39,626 nt of DNA from UBA7332 sp051648105 (GCA_051648105.1 JBOFEN010000076.1:1-39626), one strand, 5' to 3'. Shown: positions 1-9,098, counted from the first letter of the stretch. Translations and numbers: made by a program. Notes: generated by a model not told the origin, from the sequence alone.

Positions 1-49
1 GTAGCTGTTGACTATCTTTATATCTAATCATAATGCAAGGGTTTAAGCC

Positions 50-81
50 CAAATATACAAAAAAACGTGCACTTGAGCAAA
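50..81 (-). promoter_or_regulatory. Bacteroidota-type promoter firing off the left edge
   Basis: On the minus strand TTTG (78-81) is followed after exactly 20 bp by TATATTTG (50-57), a full match to the TTTG / TAnnTTTG promoter form. Transcription would start near position 45 and leave the window to the left. An ATG at 31-29 could open the downstream gene, but only about ten codons are visible and I cannot identify it. Confidence 0.6.
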
Positions 82-203
82 GAAAGACAATCTTATTGAT
101 TTGGTAATCAAATAATTAAAACTTATTCAGCAGACCCTACTTAGCTCTCCTATTTCTTATTTAATGCCCACAACAAACCAACCAATAGCTCTGTACTAAA
201 CAA

Positions 204-237
204 AAAAAGCAGCTGATATAAATATCAACTGCTTTTT
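204..237 (-). terminator. Intrinsic terminator of tRNA-Asp
   Basis: A 16-bp stem with one G-U pair on the minus strand and a 2-nt loop lies directly after the tRNA-Asp 3' end. The outer part of the stem is A-rich on one arm and T-rich on the other, giving a T run for a minus-strand transcript. Confidence 0.75.
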
Positions 238-238
238 G

Positions 239-312
239 CGGTATGGACGGGACTCGAACCCGCGACCCCCTGCGTGACAGGCAGGTATTCTAACCAACTG
301 AACTACCACACC
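239..312 (-). tRNA. tRNA-Asp (anticodon GTC)
   Basis: Read on the minus strand, the acceptor arms GGTGTGG (312-306) and CCATACC (246-240) pair over seven positions with one G-U, and the discriminator base is G (239). The anticodon loop is CTGTCAC, giving anticodon GTC for aspartate. The T-loop reads GGTTCGAGTCC. CCA is not encoded. A promoter lies just upstream and a terminator just downstream, so it is a single-gene unit. Confidence 0.97.
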
Positions 313-343
313 ATTGCTGTTAGGTTTGTTCCCTATTGCGTTA

Positions 344-374
344 CAAAAGTAGTGAATAATATTAGATTCACAAA
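344..374 (-). promoter_or_regulatory. Promoter of tRNA-Asp
   Basis: TTTG (371-374) and TACTTTTG (344-351) are separated by 19 bp on the minus strand, matching the Bacteroidota promoter form. The tRNA begins about 31 bp downstream of the -7 element. Confidence 0.75.
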
Positions 375-513
375 CAATAGGGAGACTTTTTTTGAACATA
401 AAATAAGCCACACCTGATTACTAAGAGAATAGGATCTTAAATAATATTGTACAAAGTCGATATTACTGATCAAATTGAGTTACTTTGCAAGAAGAAACAA
501 AACAAATTAAGCG

Positions 514-1383
514 ATGATAGTAAAAAAAGTAGGACTATTATGTGCTATTGGACTAACCTTATCACAACCCAATAGTGCAGAATCAACAAATAAAGTAATA
601 ATAGAGCTCTCACAAAAGTCAACACACAAGGCTATTCCACTTGAGAAAGAGAAATACGAAGATGGAAGAATAGAGAACATTACCCAAGGAAGTATAACTA
701 TTTTCAAGGCTGATCAAACCAAAAACAGTGGCAAAGCCGTTATTATATGCCCAGGTGGCGGATATAGGATAGAGGCTATTGACCATGAAGGATACGACGT
801 AGCCCGTTGGTTAGCTTCAGAGGGTATTACAGGTATAGTGCTCAAATACCGACTACCATATGGCATTAAAGAGATACCACTCTCAGACGCACAAGAGTCC
901 ATAAAGCTAATCCGCGAGAGATCAAATGAATTTGGAATAGACCCAAACAAGGTTGGAATATGCGGATTCTCAGCAGGTGGCCACCTAGCCTCAACAGTTG
1001 GAACCCACTTCACCGCAGAGAGTAGACCAGACTTCATGATACTATTCTATCCGGTCATATCAATGTTAGATGGAGTTGGTCACAAAGGATCTAGAGACAA
1101 CCTACTAGGCGAAAGCATCGACAAGGCAACGATAGAACAATACTCAAATGCAAACAGAGTCACCTCATCCACACCACCGACACTAATACTACTAAGTGAC
1201 GACGACAAAGCCGTCATCCCACAAAACAGTATTGAGTTCTACTGCGCACTAAAAAAAGAGAATATCCCCGCCTCACTATATATTTTCCCAAAAGGAGGAC
1301 ACGGTTGGGGCTTCCGCGAGAGCTTTGAATACCACAATCAGGTTAAAAATCTCACCCTACAATGGATAAACAATCTAAAATAG
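514..1383 (+). CDS. Secreted alpha/beta-hydrolase (acetyl-esterase-like)
   Basis: A 289-residue alpha/beta-hydrolase, probably a carbohydrate or xylan acetyl esterase of the Aes/BD-FAE-like group. The first 22 residues or so resemble a signal peptide, suggesting export. An oxyanion-hole motif CPGGGY (79-84) is followed by HEG at 91-93, as in acetyl-xylan-esterase-like relatives. The nucleophile is Ser153 in GFSAGG, the acid is Asp230 or Asp231 in SDDDKAV, and His263 in GGHGWGF completes the triad. The gene stands alone: it is preceded by the divergent tRNA-Asp and converges on the AddB-like gene with a shared hairpin between them. The substrate cannot be read from sequence; a feruloyl or other short-chain esterase is possible. 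Confidence 0.8.
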   Translation: MIVKKVGLLCAIGLTLSQPNSAESTNKVIIELSQKSTHKAIPLEKEKYEDGRIENITQGSITIFKADQTKNSGKAVIICPGGGYRIEAIDHEGYDVARWLASEGITGIVLKYRLPYGIKEIPLSDAQESIKLIRERSNEFGIDPNKVGICGFSAGGHLASTVGTHFTAESRPDFMILFYPVISMLDGVGHKGSRDNLLGESIDKATIEQYSNANRVTSSTPPTLILLSDDDKAVIPQNSIEFYCALKKENIPASLYIFPKGGHGWGFRESFEYHNQVKNLTLQWINNLK

Positions 1384-1402
1384 CCAACACAATATAGACA
1401 AC

Positions 1403-1444
1403 ATACAAATGGCAAGCATATAATAATATGCTTGCCATTTGTAT
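1403..1444. terminator. Bidirectional hairpin between convergent genes
   Basis: A perfect 19-bp inverted repeat with a 4-nt AATA loop lies between the stop codons of the hydrolase (+) and the AddB-like gene (-), and ends 4 bp before the latter. There is no long T tract on either side, so termination efficiency is uncertain, but the position suits both genes. Confidence 0.7.
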
Positions 1445-1448
1445 AACA

Positions 1449-4322
1449 TCACCGTCTACAAACTATAGAGAATGGGCAATAAGCACAACGCTTCAAGTCC
1501 GTAGTCTGAGTAAACTGCTGTTCTCCATCAAACATATCCCTAAGAGTATCCCTTAGATATGACTCAAAATCATTTGAGAAGTAAGAAAAATCACTCACAG
1601 CCACCTTTTCCCTCTCCAATCGATTATACACACGCGTATCATAATCCTTAAACAGAGCCCTAATAAAAGAGACACCAGGCTCAATACGATCACTACGCAT
1701 CGACTGCTGATAAAGCCACGAGTAGAAGAAAACCTGCAATACATAAGAAGGCCTATCCTTGGATTCACTATCAAACAGATCTTCAATCTCTCCAAAAAGC
1801 AAATCCTTTTCCGAGCCCGACTTATAATCAAGCAACCTTACCACCCCATCCTTACTATCAACACGATCAATAAAACCCTTCAACTGCACTACCCTTGACC
1901 CATCATCATCAAGCGCAATCTCACCCTTCACATTCATTTCCGAGGCGATATACTCAAATGGCGCATGCTTTGCATCAGTTTTCAACATCTTATCAACATA
2001 CTTCCTGATTATCTCACCCACCAAGTAATTCTGTCCCTTCAATGAGAAAGGCCTTACAGCATCCTCTGGCTGCTTATAAACCTTAACTGCAAAAGCCCTC
2101 TCCAAAAGGCGAGTGATCATATCCTTATTCTTAACCACCTCAAGAAGAACATTAGAGGTAATCAACCCACCCCTCGACTTGAGATCATTGTAAATCATCT
2201 CCATCACATAGTGAAAGATATCTCCAAAGGTGTTAGCCTCAATCGTCTCACTTATCTCCTCCTGCTCACGAACAGACTCAACATACAAGAAGTAAAACTT
2301 CAATGGACAATCGATGAACGTATTGATAGCAGAGGCAGAAATAGCTCTCCTTCCACCACGAAGAAAGCCTCCAAGCCTACTCATCACCGCCTCACTCTTA
2401 GCTATCACTATTGGATCATTAGCCGTGATGGATATGTTGTACTCTATACTCTTCTTTTGAATGTCATGATTATAAAGATAGTGAAGTTGATGAACAAAGC
2501 GGCTCACCTCACCCGTCTGAAGTCCATCACTACGCGAGTCGTAAAGCATTGTGATATGCTTTGCCCTATGTATCATCCTATAGAAGTGATAGGCATAGAT
2601 ACCATCCTGATGCTCCGTTGTCGGTAGCCCAAAGGCCCTCCTTAAAGTAACAGGAATAAAGGTAGAGGCCGCTTGCCTAACCGGAAAGACACCCTCATTC
2701 ATCGATAAGATAATAAGGCGATCAAAATCCAAAACCCTCGTCTCCAATACCCCCATAACCTGAAGCCCCGACAGAGGTTCGCCCTGAAACGAGACAGACA
2801 CACCACCGATTAACTTACGCAGAAGCTTGAAATAGGTATCCATACTCATCTCTATCGACTCCTCCTGCAGCAGATCACCAAACCTAACCAAGGCAATATA
2901 GTAGTGATAAATAAACTCCCGCTCAATCAGAGAGATGTTCGACTCCTCCTCACCCTCGCTATTGATCTCTACAAATGCATCCAAAAGCTTTAGCAGATAA
3001 GACGATATATTATCCCCACTCTTGATGGCCCTAAAGAGCAAGCTCAAAAAACTAGATGATTCGAAAATAGATTCGGGAAGATATACCAAATTTGAGCGTC
3101 GGATATGCTCCTCCAACTCAGCCGCCTTAGGCTCCACTGCTTGAATATACCTATGAAGAAGCACTGGTCTTACAAAGCGAAAGTAGAAGTGCGGCACCCC
3201 AGACTGCATAGCCCAATTAGACTGCAAGGCAATAATCTGCTCAAAAAGACCCGCAATAGGTGAGGTAGAGAGCGAATAACCCATTGTAACGTTGATCGAT
3301 TCAATGTTCTCCGGTATTGAGTACAACACAGGAAGCAGTAGCTGCTCATCAGGCAGGATAACTGCAGTTCTTATGGCATTCGTATCATTCTTTCGTGTGC
3401 CATGAGGAAACATCTCTCCCAAAATCTCCGACAGCTGCTTAGCCTGACCAATTCTAGAGGGCACCTCTATCAACTCATACGTAGGCTGAGACGATCCCAC
3501 CTTAGGCAAAGAGAGCTTAGAGGGAAACTCCCGAACATAGTGGAAGAACATTGAGCCCTTATTCTCTCTCTCCTGAAGATAATCCGACTCAAAATCCCAA
3601 TAGAAATCACCAATCCCTAGATCTCTCGTATAACTCATCAATGCCTTCTCTGTCGTAGAGATGGCATTAAAACCAACAAACACAATCTTATCGTAGGGAA
3701 ACTCATCGAGCTCCTTTCTATTGGCCCGCTCAGCCACCTCACGCATAAGCATACCCTCATATGCAAGCCCCCTCTCTGAGAGTCTCTCTCTGAGAGTATC
3801 ATAGATCGGAAGGATAACCTTCCATATCACAAGAAACTCCTTCACCTTTTGCCCATCAGAATCGATCCTAAAGCTGCTCCAAAACTGCTTTAGTGCCAAT
3901 AACTGCTCACTACTCAGATAGTCAAATAGATCATCAATCTCCTTGAGGTCCTCAATATTCCTAAAGAGCTGCACAGGATCAGCAAGCCACTTATCAACAT
4001 CATCAAAATCATTCAGTAGCATATCGCCCCAGAAGACAAACTCATCAAAACTCTCCGTTGATCCGCTCTGCTCAATATAAATGCGATACAGAGCAAACAG
4101 CATGCTCACCTTATCAGCCACTTGAAGGGAGCTCTGATGTTGAAACAGCTTATTTATAGTCAATATAGTAGGCGAAAAGAGAGGCTCCTTTGCTGCCTTA
4201 GCCAACTCTCTTTGAAAGAATAGCCCTGCTCTATGGTTAGGAAAGACAAAGGCCATCTTCTCTACCCCTCGTCCATATTCAGCCCAATGGGCTACAGCTA
4301 CATCCTCTATAAATGAACTCAT
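1449..4322 (-). CDS. AddB-like PD-(D/E)XK nuclease
   Basis: A 957-residue protein of the AddB / helicase-exonuclease type, expected to act with an AddA/RecB-like partner in processing double-strand DNA ends. The N-terminus (about 25-55) has FPNHRAGLFF where AddB of Firmicutes carries a Walker A loop; no GKT/GKS motif is visible, so the helicase-like part is probably not an ATPase. The C-terminal third has a nuclease core, with GFIDRVD then DYKSG near residues 820-835. Cysteines near 671 (DCPLKFYF) and at 946, 949 and 955 (CAYCPFSIVC) match the AddB arrangement for a 4Fe-4S cluster. No AddA partner is in the window. A -7-like TATCTTTG lies at 4351-4358 without a well-placed -33 box. Confidence 0.85.
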   Translation of the reverse strand: MSSFIEDVAVAHWAEYGRGVEKMAFVFPNHRAGLFFQRELAKAAKEPLFSPTILTINKLFQHQSSLQVADKVSMLFALYRIYIEQSGSTESFDEFVFWGDMLLNDFDDVDKWLADPVQLFRNIEDLKEIDDLFDYLSSEQLLALKQFWSSFRIDSDGQKVKEFLVIWKVILPIYDTLRERLSERGLAYEGMLMREVAERANRKELDEFPYDKIVFVGFNAISTTEKALMSYTRDLGIGDFYWDFESDYLQERENKGSMFFHYVREFPSKLSLPKVGSSQPTYELIEVPSRIGQAKQLSEILGEMFPHGTRKNDTNAIRTAVILPDEQLLLPVLYSIPENIESINVTMGYSLSTSPIAGLFEQIIALQSNWAMQSGVPHFYFRFVRPVLLHRYIQAVEPKAAELEEHIRRSNLVYLPESIFESSSFLSLLFRAIKSGDNISSYLLKLLDAFVEINSEGEEESNISLIEREFIYHYYIALVRFGDLLQEESIEMSMDTYFKLLRKLIGGVSVSFQGEPLSGLQVMGVLETRVLDFDRLIILSMNEGVFPVRQAASTFIPVTLRRAFGLPTTEHQDGIYAYHFYRMIHRAKHITMLYDSRSDGLQTGEVSRFVHQLHYLYNHDIQKKSIEYNISITANDPIVIAKSEAVMSRLGGFLRGGRRAISASAINTFIDCPLKFYFLYVESVREQEEISETIEANTFGDIFHYVMEMIYNDLKSRGGLITSNVLLEVVKNKDMITRLLERAFAVKVYKQPEDAVRPFSLKGQNYLVGEIIRKYVDKMLKTDAKHAPFEYIASEMNVKGEIALDDDGSRVVQLKGFIDRVDSKDGVVRLLDYKSGSEKDLLFGEIEDLFDSESKDRPSYVLQVFFYSWLYQQSMRSDRIEPGVSFIRALFKDYDTRVYNRLEREKVAVSDFSYFSNDFESYLRDTLRDMFDGEQQFTQTTDLKRCAYCPFSIVCRR

Positions 4323-4494
4323 CGCTATACGGTTTAATTGATTATCATCTCAAAGATAGTAAATTGTTGACTATTGAACTTCAAGAAGCATCTCATTTGA
4401 GAAAAAAGTAGAGCTCTAATCACCTCCTATCTTGTTCAAGATAGATACTAAATATTATCTTCACACTTGGCAACTATCAGCAAGCCACTACTCA

Positions 4495-4590
4495 TCTCCC
4501 AAAATACGTACGTACTTTTATAGAAATACGTACGTATTTGGAGAGAAACACGTACGTACTTTGACCAAAATACGTACGTGTTTTGGGAGA
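4495..4590. repeat. Four-unit TACGTACGTA array, copy 1
   Basis: Four near-identical 10-bp palindromic cores start at 4505, 4527, 4549 and 4571, a spacing of exactly 22 bp each time. Each core is TACGTACGTA or a one-base variant (CACGTACGTA, TACGTACGTG) with A runs before it and T runs after it, so the extended unit approaches the 16-bp palindrome AAATACGTACGTATTT. The spacers between units differ. The whole array is closed by an inverted pair, TCTCCCAAAA at 4495-4504 and TTTTGGGAGA at 4581-4590. It lies upstream of the AddB-like gene and downstream of the MATE gene. The rest of the 4323-4818 gap holds a weak -7 box and the MATE terminator; I see no gene in it. A second array of the same design is at 26994-27089. 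Confidence 0.9.
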
Positions 4591-4728
4591 CACTCACCTC
4601 AACCCAGCAATCACCTCTTAATCAATAAATTACAACAAGACTTCACTAATCACAAATGGATAGTTATATGTGAGTAATCAAGCAGTTAGAAAGTGAGATT
4701 TAAGTAGAATAAAATCTATTATAAACAA

Positions 4729-4766
4729 AGAACCCGAATCGCCATTAATGACAATTCGGGTTCTTA
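4729..4766 (-). terminator. Terminator of the MATE gene
   Basis: A 12-bp perfect stem (4729-4740 with 4755-4766) and a 14-nt loop lie 52 bp after the MATE stop codon. On the minus strand the sequence after the stem is T-rich (TTGTTTAT). Confidence 0.65.
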
Positions 4767-4818
4767 TATATTTTCTTTACAGCTACAGAGAATGATAGCT
4801 GAATATTGAATCAATTGA

Positions 4819-6177
4819 TTATGCTTTCGCCTCTATTGACTCCTTCTCAACATGTCGCTTACTTTGTGCATTGAATCGATAAAGGAATAGTAGGCTCGCT
4901 GTTGTAAGTCCAAAGATAAACCCTATCCATATTCCTACAGGGCCCATATTCAAAACAAATCCACAGTAGTAACCAACAGGGATATTAATAAACAGATATG
5001 ATATCACTGCGTAGATCATTGGTCTCTTAACATCTGAGATACCACGTAGTGCGCCAAGAGTTACAACCTGGAAACCATCTGGTAGCTGATATAGTGCACA
5101 GATAAGCAGTAGCGAGGCTGAGGTTGCGATAACGTCAGCATCTGAACTGAAGAGTGTTGGTATCTGGTGACGGAAGAGAACTATGATTGTAGCTGCAATC
5201 ATTACGGTGAAGATTGTCAAATGGAATGAAGCAAATGCGGCCTTACGCATTGGTCTAAAGGCTCCTAAACCATATTGGTGACTAACCCTTACTGTTGTTC
5301 CAGCACCCAAACCACTCAATATCATGAAACAGAAGAATGAGATGTTCATTGCTACTTGGTGACTCGCAAGGGCTACAGCCCCTAACCAACCAACCATCAC
5401 AGCTGTCAAACTAAAAGCGATCTGCTCAACGAAGATCTGTGTTCCAATTGGAAGACCTACCTTTGCGATAGATATAATACTATCCACTGAATAGCCTCTA
5501 CCCTTGAGGAGTTGGAGATATGATCTTAGCTCTGCACGTTTAATAAATATACCCACAAAGATGATAGGCATCACAATGCGAGATATCAATGTAGCAGTAG
5601 CAGCACCTTGCACTCCTAACGCAGGAGCTCCGAAGTTGCCATATATGAATACCCAGTTTAGGAAGATGTTCAACACGTTGGTTCCTATAGTTATGTTCAT
5701 CGCTGTCTTAGTGTTACCCATCCCCTCAAGGAACTGCTTGAAGACAAGGAATATCATAAGAGGAAGCATGGACAAAACCATCACTCTGAAGTATGGTACC
5801 GCAAGCTCAGCCACGCGTGGCGTCTGACCCATATTGGTCATGAAGAATGAGGTTATCCATAGTAATAGCCCAACGACAGCAAATAGGATAATATTTAGGG
5901 CGTAGGCATTTTTAAATAGTGAGTTTAGCGTTGTTGTCTCTTTTCTAGCATGCGCTTCCCCCACAAGTGGAGTGAGTCCTAGGGCTGTACCCATAGCAAA
6001 TAAGAGACCAATATTGAAGATTGCATTTGCAAAAGAGACTGCTGCAAGCTCGTCTGCACCGAGTTGACCAACCATCATAGTGTCAGCCATCTGTACTACC
6101 ACCTGCCCCATCTGGGATAACATAACAGGGATAGCTACTTTTAAATTACTTTTATAGAACGGGATATAACTTTTCAT
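4819..6177 (-). CDS. MATE family efflux transporter
   Basis: A 452-residue integral membrane protein of the multidrug and toxic compound extrusion family, NorM/MdtK-like, which exports compounds in exchange for Na+ or H+. The N-terminus carries the family signature around residues 14-45 (IPVMLSQMGQVVVQMADTMM, followed by GQLGADELAAVSFANA). About twelve hydrophobic segments run through the protein and an internal repeat places a second half near 240. The length matches the family. It is a single-gene unit with a well-formed promoter at 6412-6443 and an unusually long leader of about 230 nt. Substrate is unknown. Confidence 0.93.
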   Translation of the reverse strand: MKSYIPFYKSNLKVAIPVMLSQMGQVVVQMADTMMVGQLGADELAAVSFANAIFNIGLLFAMGTALGLTPLVGEAHARKETTTLNSLFKNAYALNIILFAVVGLLLWITSFFMTNMGQTPRVAELAVPYFRVMVLSMLPLMIFLVFKQFLEGMGNTKTAMNITIGTNVLNIFLNWVFIYGNFGAPALGVQGAATATLISRIVMPIIFVGIFIKRAELRSYLQLLKGRGYSVDSIISIAKVGLPIGTQIFVEQIAFSLTAVMVGWLGAVALASHQVAMNISFFCFMILSGLGAGTTVRVSHQYGLGAFRPMRKAAFASFHLTIFTVMIAATIIVLFRHQIPTLFSSDADVIATSASLLLICALYQLPDGFQVVTLGALRGISDVKRPMIYAVISYLFINIPVGYYCGFVLNMGPVGIWIGFIFGLTTASLLFLYRFNAQSKRHVEKESIEAKA

Positions 6178-6405
6178 ACTAACTTTCTTGTTGTTTTATT
6201 ACGATTGGGCATAGCAAATCATAAGTCGCATCACAATAGGATACAACCGTAATCTGATATAACAAGAGTACTCCATCGCTTGAGTGCAAGCAGAGGCAGA
6301 TACTCTTTAAACTATTTAAAGTGGAAAATGTATTGATAGAAAGTTAGTCCCGTCAGTTAGTCGGATAAGGGGAAGTTACTAGACACATACTCTTAGATCT
6401 CATAT
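6178..6405 (-). other. Long structured 5' leader of the MATE gene
   Basis: The promoter at 6412-6443 predicts a start near 6405, leaving about 230 nt before the MATE start codon. In this leader a 7-bp stem (AAGAGTA at 6264-6270 with TACTCTT at 6301-6307) encloses a 5-bp stem (GCTTG 6278-6282, CAAGC 6287-6291). I see no open reading frame of note and do not recognise a known riboswitch class. It may be an attenuator or ligand-sensing leader; this is inference from length and pairing only. Confidence 0.35.
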
Positions 6406-6411
6406 TTTGCG

Positions 6412-6443
6412 CAAAGGTATGAATTAAAAGCAAGAGTAACAAA
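6412..6443 (-). promoter_or_regulatory. Promoter of the MATE gene
   Basis: TTTG (6440-6443), a 20-bp spacer and TACCTTTG (6412-6419) on the minus strand match the Bacteroidota promoter form. It lies just beyond the glgP terminator, so the MATE gene is transcribed independently. Confidence 0.8.
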
Positions 6444-6451
6444 TAAATAGA

Positions 6452-6486
6452 TACCCCTTCCTATCTTTCTCAGATAAGAAGGGGTA
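6452..6486 (-). terminator. Terminator of the glycogen genes
   Basis: A 15-bp stem (TACCCCTTC arm at 6452, partner ending at 6486) with one mismatch lies about 60 bp after the glgP stop. The following minus-strand sequence, TATCTATTTATTT, is only moderately T-rich. Confidence 0.6.
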
Positions 6487-6548
6487 AACATTGCACACCA
6501 AATATAACGTTAACCTATTGATTTTTGATAATTATACACCATCATGTA

Positions 6549-9098
6549 TTAAAACCATCTAACATAACAAAGATCCTGTCGGTGAGGTAGATCCTTATGT
6601 TTAGGATACATTCTCAAACCAAGCTTAATTCCACCAGCGTTAGAAAGATTGAACTCAACCTCGTAGGTAACAGCACCATCCTTCTTATCAATGATATTTA
6701 GCTCGAAACACTCCTCTATGTTAGCGATACCATTCTCTTCAACCACAGCAACAAGCTCAACACCTATTGCATCTGCTAGTCCCTTAGAATCGAGAACCAC
6801 TCTTGTCTTATATTTAGATCCAAGGGATATATCACTAAGGTCGGGCATCTCAACACTTTTCACCTCAATTTTTGACCACAACTCCACAACCTTAGACTTC
6901 CATTTAGCCATCTCCTTGGCCTTTTCGAAGTTGTTTGCCTCTAGATATGCATGACGAGTCGCTAGTTTGGTATAGAATCTCTCGATATAGTCATCAAGCA
7001 TCCTCTTGGTTGTATAGTGAGGAGCAATCTGCACGAATGAGTTTTTGATGTATTGAACCCACTCTGGAGAGTATCCTTTGCTATTGAAAGCAAAGTATAG
7101 AGGAATGATCTCTCTTTCGAATGTCGCATAGATTGTTGCAGCATCTAATTGATCTTGGTGCATCTGGTTTTGATATGTTCTCTTATCAGTTAGAGCCCAA
7201 CCAGCACCCTCTCTATAGCCTTCAAACCACCAACCATCTTTTACAGAGAAGTTCAACACACCATTCATCTCAGCCTTTTCGCCCGAAGTACCTGATGCTT
7301 CAAGAGGTCTAGTTGGCGTGTTAAGCCAAATATCTACTCCTGCAATAAGTCTCTTGGCCAACTGCATATCATAGTTCTCTAGGAAGATGATCTTACCGAC
7401 GAATTCTGGTCGGCGAGAGATCTCAACAATCTGTTTGATCAGAGCTTGACCAGCACCATCGGCAGGGTGTGCCTTACCAGTAAAGAAGAATAGAACAGGA
7501 TATTTAGGATTATTTACGATGCGAGATAATCTATCTAGATCTGTAAATAATAGGTGAGCACGCTTGTATGTAGCGAAGCGACGTCCAAATCCTATGATAA
7601 GAGCATTAGGGTTGATATTCTCCATTATAGATACCATAGATACTGGATCTAGCTGGTTCTTGATCCAATTTCTCTTGAATTGGTCTTTAATGTAGTTGAT
7701 CAATTTATGTTTTAGAGTCTGTCTTACACCCCATATCTTCTCATCGGATATCTTGTATAGTGGCTCCCAATGGTTCTCATTCGACTGATCACCCCAGAAA
7801 TCTTTAGATAGATTCTCCTTAAAGAACTTCTGCCACTCTGGAGATTGCCACGTTGGAAGGTGTACTCCGTTTGTGACATAGCTCACATGTAGCTCCTTAG
7901 GGAAGTAACCTTTCCATATTGGTGAGAACATATCCTTTGACACCTCACCATGCAACCAACTAACCCCATTGACCTCTTGTGAAGTGTTACAAGCAAATAC
8001 GCTCATCGAGAACTTCTCATGAGAACCAGGGTTTTCACGCCCCATATCCATTAGATTATTCCATTCAATGCCTAACTTAGCAGGAAACTCATACATATAT
8101 TTACCGAAAAGATGCTCATCGAAACTATCGTGCCCTGCAGGAACAGGAGTGTGCACAGTATATAGAGATGAGGATCTAACCACCTCCAGAGCCTCATTGA
8201 ATGAGAGATGATCTCTCTTGATATAATCAACAAGTCTCTGAAGGTTTATCAAAGCCGCATGGCCTTCGTTGCAGTGGTATACATCCTTCTTGATACCTAG
8301 TTTATTGAGCAATAGAATACCCCCAATACCTAGGAGATACTCCTGCTTCATTCTGTTTTCCCAGTCTCCCCCATAGAGTTGATGGGTTATAGATCTGTCA
8401 AACTCACTGTTTAGATCTATGTCTGTGTCCATCAGAAGAAGGCTAATACGGCCTACTTTAACTTTCCAAACATATGTAAACACATCTCGTCCAGGAAATG
8501 GAACAGCTAGTATGATAGGAGATCCCGCAGCATCCTTTAGCTGCTCAACTGGAAGATGAGAGAAGTTTTGTGCTTCGTAGTTCGCTATCTGCTGCCCCTC
8601 CATAGATAGAGCTTGTGTAAAATAGCCATATCTATACATAAAACCAACAGCTGTCATATCAACAGCACAATCACTAGCCTCCTTTAAATAATCGCCAGCA
8701 AGTACACCTAGACCTCCTGAATATATCTTTAATATGTTTGCCAAACCGTACTCCATAGAGAAGTAAGCAATGGAAGGTATGTCTCTATTGTAAGGAGAGT
8801 CAACGTATTCTCTGAACTTCTTATATACAGCGGCCATTCGAGCCTGAAAATCTTGGTCAACTACAAGTTCCTCTAGGCGATCTAGGTCCAAAAGCTCAAG
8901 CATCAATACTGGATTGTGGCTGGTCTCTTTCCATAGGTCCTTATCAATGGACATATATAGTTCCTTAGCCTCGTAGTCCCACGTCCACCAAATGTTCTTG
9001 GATATCTCAGCCAAAGGCTCTAGGCTTTTTGGAAGTTTTGATTTAACAATTATATCTCTCCAGAAGGGAGAGTTTGAGTTACTAGCTTGTATATTCAT
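6549..9098 (-). CDS. glgP: Alpha-glucan (glycogen) phosphorylase
   Basis: An 849-residue GT35 phosphorylase that releases glucose-1-phosphate from glycogen or maltodextrin using pyridoxal phosphate. The length and motifs fit the shorter Thermus-type alpha-glucan phosphorylases (DUF3417 N-terminal region) more than the E. coli GlgP/MalP type. The N-terminus has ISKNIWWTWD, typical of that subgroup. HCNEGHAAL lies near residue 275, and the PLP-site region EASGTSGEKAEMNGVLN lies near 600-615, with the cofactor lysine in GEKAEMNG. The gene follows the glycogen synthase gene by 100 bp on the same strand, so synthesis and breakdown are probably co-expressed. A -7-like box at 9164-9171 has a poorly spaced upstream element, so a separate promoter is doubtful. 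Confidence 0.93.
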   Translation of the reverse strand: MNIQASNSNSPFWRDIIVKSKLPKSLEPLAEISKNIWWTWDYEAKELYMSIDKDLWKETSHNPVLMLELLDLDRLEELVVDQDFQARMAAVYKKFREYVDSPYNRDIPSIAYFSMEYGLANILKIYSGGLGVLAGDYLKEASDCAVDMTAVGFMYRYGYFTQALSMEGQQIANYEAQNFSHLPVEQLKDAAGSPIILAVPFPGRDVFTYVWKVKVGRISLLLMDTDIDLNSEFDRSITHQLYGGDWENRMKQEYLLGIGGILLLNKLGIKKDVYHCNEGHAALINLQRLVDYIKRDHLSFNEALEVVRSSSLYTVHTPVPAGHDSFDEHLFGKYMYEFPAKLGIEWNNLMDMGRENPGSHEKFSMSVFACNTSQEVNGVSWLHGEVSKDMFSPIWKGYFPKELHVSYVTNGVHLPTWQSPEWQKFFKENLSKDFWGDQSNENHWEPLYKISDEKIWGVRQTLKHKLINYIKDQFKRNWIKNQLDPVSMVSIMENINPNALIIGFGRRFATYKRAHLLFTDLDRLSRIVNNPKYPVLFFFTGKAHPADGAGQALIKQIVEISRRPEFVGKIIFLENYDMQLAKRLIAGVDIWLNTPTRPLEASGTSGEKAEMNGVLNFSVKDGWWFEGYREGAGWALTDKRTYQNQMHQDQLDAATIYATFEREIIPLYFAFNSKGYSPEWVQYIKNSFVQIAPHYTTKRMLDDYIERFYTKLATRHAYLEANNFEKAKEMAKWKSKVVELWSKIEVKSVEMPDLSDISLGSKYKTRVVLDSKGLADAIGVELVAVVEENGIANIEECFELNIIDKKDGAVTYEVEFNLSNAGGIKLGLRMYPKHKDLPHRQDLCYVRWF

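Noticed and set aside
2211..2627. 138-codon plus-strand frame inside the AddB-like gene
   Set aside because: It is antisense to a well-supported gene and resembles no known family.
4495..4590. Possible CRISPR array
   Set aside because: The repeat core is 10 bp with 12-bp spacers, far shorter than CRISPR units, and no cas gene is nearby.
4432..4677. An 81-codon frame across the first TACGTACGTA array
   Set aside because: Its KIRTYF-like repeats are a by-product of the DNA repeats. The 22-bp period is not a multiple of three, and there is no start context or family resemblance.
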